A stretch of DNA of 10,923 nucleotides, taken from the NCBI GenBank assembly GCA_945637645.1, contig CALZDK010000053.1, positions 1 to 10,923 on the forward strand, written 5' to 3'. This document shows, piece by piece, positions 5,093-10,923 of this stretch. The stretch comes from an uncultured Prevotella sp. GTDB taxonomy: Bacteria; Bacteroidota; Bacteroidia; Bacteroidales; Bacteroidaceae. Every line of letters begins with the position of its first letter. Within the stretch, counting starts at the first letter, position 1. Below the pieces are notes generated by a model. That model was not told the origin of the DNA and made no database searches. It was given only the letters and a program-made list of their open reading frames with translations. A program made the translations under genes and the position numbers.

Positions 5093-6610
5093 TTAGCCCA
5101 AAGTTTCTATTGCACGTCTCATTCGCTGTAGTGTCTCCTCCTTGCCGAGGAAGGCGGAAATGTCGAACATTCCAGGTCCCTTGCCCTCGCCAACGAGGGT
5201 GAGTCGCCAGGCGTTCATGATGTTGCCGAGCTTGTAGCCCTTCTGCTCTATCCACTGCTCCACTGCCTTCTCCTGTGTCTCTATGGAGAAGTCGTCAAGC
5301 CCTTCGAGAAGATCGGCAAGTTCGGACATTGCCTGTGCAGAGTCTTCTTTCCAGCGCTTTTTGCGCGTCTTTTCGTCGTATTCCGTAGGTGCCACGAAGA
5401 AGAAGGAGCAGAGAGGCCAGAGCTCCTTTACGAAGCTGACGCGGTCCTTCATCATCTCCACCACTTGTGTTACACGCTCCAATGTGGTGTCAACACCATG
5501 TTCCTTTACCATGGGCGCAAAGATGGCGGCTATCTCGTCTGCCGACTTCTGCAGTATGTACTCGTGGTTGAACCAGATGCCTTTCTGATAGTCGAAACGT
5601 GCTCCAGCCTTGCTACACTTGCTGATGTCGAACAGTGGCACAAGCTCGTCGAGGCTGTATATCTCTCGCTCAGTACCGGGATTCCAACCGAGGAAGGCAA
5701 GGAAATTGATTACCGCCTCAGGGAAATAGCCACTCTCGCGATAACCCGACGAAACCTCACCCGACTTCGGGTCGTGCCATTCGAGCGGGAACACCGGGAA
5801 ACCGAGGCGGTCGCCGTCGCGCTTGCTCAGTTTGCCCTTGCCCTCTGGCTTCAGCAGTAGCGGCAGGTGGGCGAAGCGTGGCATGGTGTCTTCCCAGCCG
5901 AAAGCTTGGTAGAGCAGCACATGGAGCGGTGCACTGGGCAGCCACTCCTCGCCACGGATGACATGGGAGATCTCCATAAGGTGGTCATCGACAATGTTGG
6001 CGAGATGATATGTAGGCAGCTCGTCGGCACTCTTGTAGAGCACTTTGTCGTCGAGAATGTCGCTCATGATGCGCACGTCGCCACGTATGAGGTCATCGAC
6101 ATGCACAGGCACTCCCGGCTCTATCTTGAAGCGCACCACATATTGCTTGCCGTCGGCAATGAGCCTATCTACCTCCTCCTTGGGCATCGACAGTGAGTTG
6201 CGCATGGAGAGACGTGTGGAGGCGTCGTACTGGAAGTTCTGCACCTCGGCGCGCTTTGCCTCCAGTTCCTCCGGTGTGTCGAAGGCGATGTATGCCTTTC
6301 CGTTGTCAAGAAGCTGCTTTACATAGGTCTTGTAGATATCCCTTCGCTCGCTCTGCCTGTATGGCCCGTGGTCGCCTCCGAAAGAAACGCCCTCGTCGAA
6401 CTTTATGCCGAGCCAACGAAACGACTCTATGATGTACTCCTCAGCTCCGGGGACGAAGCGGTTGGAGTCGGTATCCTCGATTCTGAACACCATGTCGCCG
6501 CCGTGTTGGCGTGCGAAAAGGTAGTTGTAAAGTGCGGTGCGCACACCGCCGATATGCAATGCCCCCGTAGGGCTTGGTGCAAAGCGCACCCTGACTCTTC
6601 TTTCTGCCAT
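5093..6610 (-). CDS. gltX: Glutamyl-tRNA synthetase
   Basis: This class I aminoacyl-tRNA synthetase charges tRNA-Glu in the cytosol. The 505-residue protein opens with the family motif RVRFAPSPTGALHIGG, HIGG being the HIGH box at residues 19-22. It then has FRIEDTD, a catalytic domain with HVIRGEEWLPSAPLH, and the KMSKS equivalent KLSKR at 260-264. The helical anticodon-binding part occupies about 330-505. Length is typical for Bacteroidota GltX. The ATG at 6610 is chosen because the conserved N-terminus begins a few residues later and a TAnnTTTG promoter box lies about 40 nt upstream. It heads the operon with waaA and the carbonic-anhydrase-like gene. I see no second GltX copy or discriminating clue for a tRNA-Gln-misacylating role, and no amidotransferase genes are nearby. 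Confidence 0.97.
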   Translation of the reverse strand: MAERRVRVRFAPSPTGALHIGGVRTALYNYLFARQHGGDMVFRIEDTDSNRFVPGAEEYIIESFRWLGIKFDEGVSFGGDHGPYRQSERRDIYKTYVKQLLDNGKAYIAFDTPEELEAKRAEVQNFQYDASTRLSMRNSLSMPKEEVDRLIADGKQYVVRFKIEPGVPVHVDDLIRGDVRIMSDILDDKVLYKSADELPTYHLANIVDDHLMEISHVIRGEEWLPSAPLHVLLYQAFGWEDTMPRFAHLPLLLKPEGKGKLSKRDGDRLGFPVFPLEWHDPKSGEVSSGYRESGYFPEAVINFLAFLGWNPGTEREIYSLDELVPLFDISKCSKAGARFDYQKGIWFNHEYILQKSADEIAAIFAPMVKEHGVDTTLERVTQVVEMMKDRVSFVKELWPLCSFFFVAPTEYDEKTRKKRWKEDSAQAMSELADLLEGLDDFSIETQEKAVEQWIEQKGYKLGNIMNAWRLTLVGEGKGPGMFDISAFLGKEETLQRMRRAIETLG

Positions 6611-6650
6611 TTTTCTTGCTTATTTCGGTGTAATAAGAAAATAATTTGTG

Positions 6651-6658
6651 CAAAAGTA
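6651..6658 (-). promoter_or_regulatory. Promoter -7 box for the gltX operon
   Basis: On the minus strand this reads TACTTTTG followed by CA, matching the Bacteroidota -7 consensus TAnnTTTG. It would place the transcript start near 6644, leaving a leader of about 34 nt. A clear TTTG -33 box at the usual 19-21-bp spacing is not visible (GTTT occurs there), so the call rests on the -7 box and position. Confidence 0.55.
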
Positions 6659-6694
6659 ATAAATAAAATCCACTTTTAAACATTTTTTCTTATT

Positions 6695-6702
6695 TATCTT
6701 TG
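6695..6702 (+). promoter_or_regulatory. Promoter -7 box for the 7TM-HD gene
   Basis: TATCTTTG followed by C matches TAnnTTTG and lies 56 bp before the ATG at 6759. It is back-to-back with the gltX -7 box 36 bp away, so the divergent genes share a roughly 150-bp AT-rich control region (6611-6758). The -33 region is only T-rich (TTTT at 6674-6677). Confidence 0.5.
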
Positions 6703-6758
6703 CTATTTTGCCATTTTTTTAGTATTTTCGCCCTCGAAAAAGATACAAACCACATACA

Positions 6759-8831
6759 ATGAGCAGTTTTAACTTCAGAGAGGACATCTCTTGGCGCGAC
6801 ATCTTTCTACGCAGTGTCATTGTTCTTGCCACTGTGGCAGTGATCGTATGGCTTATGCCACGCGACGGACGTAACTATTTCTATGCAGAACAAGGAAAGC
6901 CATGGAAATACGCCGACTTCACGGCACCTTTCGACTTCCCAATCTACAAATCGGAGGAAGCAATAAAGAAGGAGAAGGACAGCCTGATGAAGGAGTACGA
7001 GCCGTATTTCAACTACAATAAGGAGACTGAGGGAAACATGGTGAGGAAATTCGTGGCGGACTTCTCCGAAGGCATACCGGGGCTTCCCGACGACTACATA
7101 AGTATAATAGCCAACCGCCTGCACAAGATATACCAAATGGGAATAGTGAGCTCCGCCGACTACAGCAAGTATGGCACCGACACCACGCAGACAATAAGGC
7201 TCGTAAGCGGCAAAAACGCCACGTCGATTCCCATGGCGAGCTTCCTATCCACCAAGAAGGCATACGAGCATTTGTTTCTCGACAACACCCTGGAGCAGCA
7301 CAGGAGCCTCCTGCAGAAATGCAATCTCAACAACTATATAACCCCCAACATCATCTACGACAAGCAACGCAGCGACGAGAGCCTGCAGGACGCACTGAGC
7401 AGCGTGCCGCTTGCAACAGGAGTGGCGCAGAAGGGGCAGAAGATTATCGACCGTGGAGAAATTGTAGATGAATATGCCTACAGGGCGATAGAGTCGTTCA
7501 AGAGAGAGAACGAAAGGCGCAACAGCAACACCACGCAGCAGCAGCTGACTCTCTTTGGCGAAACTCTCTACGTGTTACTTATTCTTGCGTTCTTCACTTG
7601 CTACCTGACACTTTTCAGGCAAGACTATTTCGAGAAGGCACGCAACGTGGCGATGCTCTATTCGCTCATCGTCTTCTTCGTGTTGTTGACAGGACTTATG
7701 GTGCGCAACACCATAGCTCACATCTATATCCTCCCATACGCCATGGTGGCAATTTTCACACGTGTGTTCATGGATTCGCGCACGGCGATAGTTACCCACC
7801 TGACTATGATACTTATTTGCTCCGTAATGCTCCAGCACCCGTTGGAGTTTATCGTGGTGGAGGTGATGGCGGGCATGGCGGCAGTGTATTCGCTGCGCGA
7901 CCTGCAATACCGTTCACAACTTTTCAAGACGGCGATAATAGTCACCATAGTGGCAATGGCGATGAATTTCGCCTTCGACCTCATAAACATGACGGAATTC
8001 TCGGAGTTTGACATGAGCTACTACAACTACCTTATGATAAACGGTGTGTTGCTGCTCTTTGCCTATCCACTGCTCTACCTGATGGAGAAGACCTTCGGTT
8101 TTATATCAGACATTACGCTAATAGAGCTGTCGAACACCAACAACCCATTGCTTCGCCGCATGAGCGAGGTGGCTCCAGGCACGTTCCAGCACTCAATACA
8201 GGTGAGCAACCTGGCATCGGAAATTGCCCTGAAAATTGGAGCCAAGGCACAGCTTGTACGCACCGGAGCCTTGTATCACGACATAGGCAAGATGGTGAAC
8301 CCCATCTACTACACAGAGAACCAGTCGGGCATGAACCCACATGAGGAGTTATCGTATATAGAGAGCGCGCAGATAATAATAAGCCATGTGACAGAAGGAT
8401 TGAAGATGGCCGAGCGCAACAACCTCCCGTCGATAATACGCGACTTCATTAGCACACATCACGGACAGGGCAAGGCAAAGTATTTCTATGTGAAATATAA
8501 AAATGAGAATCCAGAGGCGGAGGTTGATGACCTGCTATTCACCTATCCCGGACCTAATCCCTTCACCCGTGAGCAGGCAATACTTATGATGGCTGACACC
8601 GTTGAAGCTGCATCGCGCTCACTGAAAGAGTATAACGAGAAGTCGATACGTGAGCTTGTGAACCGCCTTGTTGACGGAATGGTTACCGACGGTTTCTTCC
8701 GCGAATGTCCAATAACTTTCCGCGACATAACATACGCAAAAACAGTAATGAGCGAGAAACTCAAGACCATTTATCACGCAAGGGTAAGTTATCCGACAGC
8801 GGAAGGGGGAAATGTAAAATTGAAAAATTAA
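6759..8831 (+). CDS. 7TM-HD membrane phosphohydrolase, PgpH-like cyclic-di-AMP phosphodiesterase
   Basis: This 690-residue protein has the architecture of the 7TMR-HD family (YqfF/PgpH). An N-terminal membrane segment (about 15-33) leads to an extracytoplasmic 7TMR-HDED domain (about 40-255). A block of hydrophobic helices (about 263-445) and a cytoplasmic HD domain (about 470-640) follow. The HD metal ligands are present: His478 (TFQHS), His507-Asp508 (YHDIGK), His543 (SHVTEG), His567/His568 (THHGQG) and Asp613 (MADTVEAAS), with another conserved His at 528 (NPHEE). Characterised relatives (PgpH) hydrolyse c-di-AMP to pApA; the assignment here is by family. No cyclase gene is in the window. 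The ATG is the first after the promoter box and precedes the membrane segment; no Shine-Dalgarno is seen. It is monocistronic by context, since the next gene is convergent. Confidence 0.92.
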   Translation: MSSFNFREDISWRDIFLRSVIVLATVAVIVWLMPRDGRNYFYAEQGKPWKYADFTAPFDFPIYKSEEAIKKEKDSLMKEYEPYFNYNKETEGNMVRKFVADFSEGIPGLPDDYISIIANRLHKIYQMGIVSSADYSKYGTDTTQTIRLVSGKNATSIPMASFLSTKKAYEHLFLDNTLEQHRSLLQKCNLNNYITPNIIYDKQRSDESLQDALSSVPLATGVAQKGQKIIDRGEIVDEYAYRAIESFKRENERRNSNTTQQQLTLFGETLYVLLILAFFTCYLTLFRQDYFEKARNVAMLYSLIVFFVLLTGLMVRNTIAHIYILPYAMVAIFTRVFMDSRTAIVTHLTMILICSVMLQHPLEFIVVEVMAGMAAVYSLRDLQYRSQLFKTAIIVTIVAMAMNFAFDLINMTEFSEFDMSYYNYLMINGVLLLFAYPLLYLMEKTFGFISDITLIELSNTNNPLLRRMSEVAPGTFQHSIQVSNLASEIALKIGAKAQLVRTGALYHDIGKMVNPIYYTENQSGMNPHEELSYIESAQIIISHVTEGLKMAERNNLPSIIRDFISTHHGQGKAKYFYVKYKNENPEAEVDDLLFTYPGPNPFTREQAILMMADTVEAASRSLKEYNEKSIRELVNRLVDGMVTDGFFRECPITFRDITYAKTVMSEKLKTIYHARVSYPTAEGGNVKLKN

Positions 8832-8856
8832 AGAATTGAAGAATTAAAGAATTAAA
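8831..8856. repeat. AT-rich AAGAATT tandem repeat after the 7TM-HD stop codon
   Basis: AAGAATTGAAGAATTAAAG is followed by a further AATTAAAG directly after the TAA. Similar strings in either orientation sit just after the esterase stop (TAATTCTTAATTCTT at 1419-1433) and between waaA and the next gene (about 3838-3862). They look like a dispersed simple repeat rather than a functional site. Confidence 0.6.
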
Positions 8857-8867
8857 GTTTCCAGACA

Positions 8868-8903
8868 ATTATATGGGCGGACACACTGGTCCGCCCATAT
8901 AAT
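8868..8903. terminator. Perfect 15-bp palindrome between two convergent genes; possible bidirectional terminator
   Basis: ATTATATGGGCGGAC (8868-8882) and GTCCGCCCATATAAT (8889-8903) are exact reverse complements with loop ACACTG. It lies 36 bp after the 7TM-HD stop and about 20 bp from the cysS stop, a typical place for a bidirectional terminator, though no strong T-run follows on either side. The core GGGCGGAC-N6-GTCCGCCC is identical in arms and loop length to that at 2476-2497, so it is one copy of a dispersed palindrome. It is flanked by a 13-bp direct repeat, AAGTTTCCAGACA, at 8855-8867 and 8931-8943. Confidence 0.65.
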
Positions 8904-8921
8904 CGAAACATATACTTTTAA

Positions 8922-10412
8922 CTACACATTAAGTTTCCAGACACAACCGTCCTTGGTGTCCTTGACCTCAAAGCCTGCTGCCTTGAGTGCATCGCGAATC
9001 TGGTCGCAGGTTGCCCAATCCTTGTTGGCACGGGCCTTTGAGCGCAGGTCGAGAACCATATCCACAACCTTTCCGTAGGCTTCCTCACGAGCCTCGTTGT
9101 TGGCAGCCTTCTCGTCTGCAAGACCAAGGATATCGAAAGCGAAAAGACGCATAGTGGCGCGCAACTCCTCAAGACATTCTGCGCAGATGGTTGCCTTGTG
9201 GTCGATGAGTTTGTTCACAACCGAGCAAGCCTCGAACAGGTGGCTTATTACCAATGGAGTGGCGAGGTCGTCGTTCATAGCGTCGTAGCACTTCTGACGC
9301 AGTTCCTTCACCACCTTTTTGGTTTGGGCGTCGCACTCCGCCTGTGGCTGAATGCGGTCGAGATCAGAAAGTCCGTTCATGAGTCTTTCCAACCCCTTCT
9401 CGCTTGCCACGAGAGCGTCGTTGGAGAAATCGACAGTGCCCCGGTAGTGAGCAGAGAGAATGAAGAAGCGTATCGCCATAGGGCTGAAAGCCTGTTTCAG
9501 AAGCTCGTGGCTACCGGTGAAGAACTGTTCCAAGGTGATGAAGTTGCCCAACGACTTGCCCATCTTCTGACCGTTGATGGTAATCATGTTGTTGTGCATC
9601 CAGTATTTCACCATCGGCTCACCCTGGCTTGCCACTGCCTGTGCTATCTCACACTCGTGGTGAGGGAACACGAGGTCCATGCCGCCACCGTGGATGTCGA
9701 ACTTCTTGCCGAGGTATTTCCTTCCCATTGCCGTACACTCGCAGTGCCAGCCGGGGAATCCGTCGCTCCAAGGACTTGGCCAGCGCATGATGTGCTCTGG
9801 CTGTGCTTTCTTCCAGAGTGCGAAATCCACCTGGTTGTGTTTCTCTCCCACCCCGTCGAGCTCACGACTGTTGTTGATGACATCGTCGAGGTTGCGTCCT
9901 GAGAGTATTCCGTATTTGTGGTCGTGGTTGTATTTCTCAATGTCGAAATACACGCTTCCGTTGCTCTCGTAGGCATAGCCGTTGGCAAGGATCTCCTTCA
10001 CCAGTTCCTCCTGCTCGATAATATGTCCTGTGGCGTGTGGTTCTATGCTTGGCGGTAACACGTTGAGAGCCTTCATGGCGTCGTGGTAGCGGTTGGTGTA
10101 ATACTGTGCTATCTCCATTGGCTCCAGTTGCTCCAGTCGTGCCTTCTTCTCTATCTTGTCGTCGCCCTCGTCGGCATCGTGCTCGAGATGTCCCACGTCG
10201 GTGATGTTGCGTACGTAGCGCACCTTGTAGCCAAGATGCTTCAGATAGCGGAATAGTATGTCGAAGGTGATGGCGGGACGGGCATGGCCGAGATGTGGGT
10301 CGCCATAAACCGTAGGACCGCAAACATACATTCCCACGTTAGGTGCGTGGATTGGCTCAAAGAGTTGCTTCGTGCGCGTCAGTGTATTGTAAATCAATAG
10401 TTTCTGTTCCAT
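8922..10412 (-). CDS. cysS: Cysteinyl-tRNA synthetase
   Basis: This class I synthetase charges tRNA-Cys in the cytosol. All signatures are present in the 496 residues. The N-terminus is LLIYNTLTRTKQ, and CGPTVYG carries the zinc ligand Cys31. The HIGH-type box is HLGH (40-43). WHCECTAMG includes Cys226, and PHHECE includes His251 and Glu255, completing the zinc site by position relative to the E. coli enzyme. The KMSKS box is KMGKS (283-287), followed by LGNFITL. The C-terminal helical part ends in KDGCVWKLNV. The start ATG at 10412 has a strong Shine-Dalgarno and a full promoter upstream. It converges on the 7TM-HD gene. The last bases of the gene (AAGTTTCCAGACA on the + strand) recur 76 bp further on, beyond the palindrome, suggesting a local duplication at its 3' end. 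Confidence 0.97.
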   Translation of the reverse strand: MEQKLLIYNTLTRTKQLFEPIHAPNVGMYVCGPTVYGDPHLGHARPAITFDILFRYLKHLGYKVRYVRNITDVGHLEHDADEGDDKIEKKARLEQLEPMEIAQYYTNRYHDAMKALNVLPPSIEPHATGHIIEQEELVKEILANGYAYESNGSVYFDIEKYNHDHKYGILSGRNLDDVINNSRELDGVGEKHNQVDFALWKKAQPEHIMRWPSPWSDGFPGWHCECTAMGRKYLGKKFDIHGGGMDLVFPHHECEIAQAVASQGEPMVKYWMHNNMITINGQKMGKSLGNFITLEQFFTGSHELLKQAFSPMAIRFFILSAHYRGTVDFSNDALVASEKGLERLMNGLSDLDRIQPQAECDAQTKKVVKELRQKCYDAMNDDLATPLVISHLFEACSVVNKLIDHKATICAECLEELRATMRLFAFDILGLADEKAANNEAREEAYGKVVDMVLDLRSKARANKDWATCDQIRDALKAAGFEVKDTKDGCVWKLNV

Positions 10413-10420
10413 AATTTTCT

Positions 10421-10426
10421 CTCCTT
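10421..10426 (-). promoter_or_regulatory. Shine-Dalgarno site of cysS
   Basis: The minus strand reads AAGGAG 8 nt before the cysS ATG. This is notable because the other starts in the window (gltX, waaA, the GTG-started gene and 7TM-HD) lack a recognisable site. Confidence 0.75.
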
Positions 10427-10441
10427 AATATATTTTGGATG

Positions 10442-10472
10442 CAAAATTAATGAAAAAAAAACAAATAGCAAA
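10442..10472 (-). promoter_or_regulatory. cysS promoter, Bacteroidota type (TTTG - N19 - TAnnTTTG)
   Basis: On the minus strand the -33 box TTTG (10472-10469) is followed after exactly 19 nt by TAATTTTG (10449-10442). This is a full match to the Bacteroidota consensus of the housekeeping sigma factor. Transcription would start near 10435, giving a leader of about 20-25 nt that contains the Shine-Dalgarno. The -33 box overlaps the T-tract of the upstream gene's terminator. Confidence 0.8.
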
Positions 10473-10505
10473 GAAAACGAGGAGAAAATTGTACTATTCT
10501 CCTCG
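10470..10505 (-). terminator. Intrinsic terminator of the MFS transporter gene
   Basis: On the minus strand CGAGGAGAA (10505-10497) pairs perfectly with TTCTCCTCG (10486-10478) across a 10-nt loop and is followed by TTTTCTTT. The 5' arm lies inside the transporter ORF, encoding its last codons (Gly-Glu), and the stop codon is in the loop. It separates the transporter from cysS, which has its own promoter immediately beyond. Confidence 0.8.
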
Positions 10506-10923
10506 CCACGATGGTGGGCTAAGCACCTTGTGCGTGAGCCATTCCTTGGTGTCGCGGCTGATGTCGCGCTTCGGCCACGGCACAACAACGACTATGAGCG
10601 CACAGATGAGACAGGCATAGATTGTCCATCCTGCCATCTCCTTTATGGTGACGAGAGTTGCCTGCACTTGCACCTTGCCCTTGGTGGAAATGGAAGCCAT
10701 CTGCTGCGCCTCTGTTTCGCTCTTTCCCTGATACATCATGCCCCGCGCCGTCTGGTCGTAGTTGGAAGCCACGGGTTGGTTCATGCGGTCGTATTCCTGG
10801 GCATAGCGTGTGATGTAATACTGCTGGCGATGCTGGAACACGTTGGTATAGAGTGCAGAGCCTATGCCAGGAGCAATTACCATACGCACAGTGAGCATGA
10901 TGCACACCCAGGTGGACATAAGT
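10494..10923 (-). CDS. C-terminal part of an EmrB/QacA-like (DHA2) MFS efflux transporter, truncated by the window edge
   Basis: The frame is open through the right edge, so only the last 142 or so codons are visible. A hydrophobic segment (STWVCIMLTVRMVIAPGIGSALYT) is followed by a long polar loop rich in Gln, Arg and Tyr (FQHRQQYYITRYAQEYDR, then about 50 more residues). A final membrane helix (WTIYACLICALIVVVVPW) and a basic cytoplasmic tail come last. The G-x-G-x-A near the end of a helix, followed by HRQQ and a long extracytoplasmic loop before the last helix, is the usual ending of 14-TM DHA2 drug:H+ antiporters; this is pattern recognition on a fragment, so substrate is unknown. The C-terminal VLSPPSWRGE is partly encoded by the terminator stem and may be a repeat-derived extension. 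An EmrA-type partner would be expected nearby but is not in view. Confidence 0.65.
   Translation of the reverse strand, partial: LMSTWVCIMLTVRMVIAPGIGSALYTNVFQHRQQYYITRYAQEYDRMNQPVASNYDQTARGMMYQGKSETEAQQMASISTKGKVQVQATLVTIKEMAGWTIYACLICALIVVVVPWPKRDISRDTKEWLTHKVLSPPSWRGE

Noticed and set aside
6611..6650. T-box or other leader regulator of gltX
   Set aside because: The predicted leader is only about 34 nt, too short for a T-box, and no stem or antiterminator is visible.
9198..9902. Long + strand open frame opposite cysS
   Set aside because: It is the antisense shadow of a fully conserved synthetase gene; the codon pattern belongs to cysS.

Overview
The window reads as chromosomal DNA of a Gram-negative Bacteroidota, most like Prevotella or a close relative. 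The reasons are the TAnnTTTG-type promoter boxes, mostly weak or absent Shine-Dalgarno sites, a Kdo transferase (lipid A core), a 7TM-HD cyclic-di-AMP phosphodiesterase, a plant-cell-wall esterase with two catalytic domains, and many short AT-rich or palindromic intergenic repeats. The genus is an inference; no 16S or other marker is present.

Layout. Positions 1-1421 (+) hold the 3' part of a secreted-type esterase, truncated by the window edge, with two alpha/beta-hydrolase modules joined by an E-set domain (acetyl-xylan / feruloyl esterase type). Positions 1422-3310 are about 1.9 kb without a convincing gene. This stretch is a mosaic of short repeat modules, each built from its own word: a 21-bp array, a mirror-symmetric GTGAAGGG element, a widely spaced 40-bp inverted-repeat pair, a GGTGGCAG element, a 22-bp palindromic array, a 24-bp unit hairpin, a 9-bp array and a long hairpin. 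Positions 3311-6610 (-) are an operon gltX - waaA/kdtA - gamma-carbonic-anhydrase-like protein. Divergent from gltX is a 690-residue membrane HD phosphohydrolase (6759-8831, +). It converges on cysS (8922-10412, -), with a perfect palindrome between the two stop codons. The right edge (10494-10923, -) is the C-terminal end of an EmrB/QacA-like MFS transporter, closed by an intrinsic terminator that abuts the cysS promoter.

The coding genes are mostly housekeeping: two aminoacyl-tRNA synthetases, LPS inner-core synthesis and nucleotide second-messenger turnover. The accessory part is the esterase and the repeat mosaic. The most notable signal is in the mosaic. Two neighbouring elements (1561-1873 and 2653-2830) share a layout (an inverted 7-bp-period doublet, a 38-40-nt spacer, then a triplet of the same word with a period of about 10 bp) and appear to share spacer sequence, yet use entirely different words. 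That is the pattern expected of modular recognition elements in which all copies of a word change together. No function can be assigned from sequence alone.
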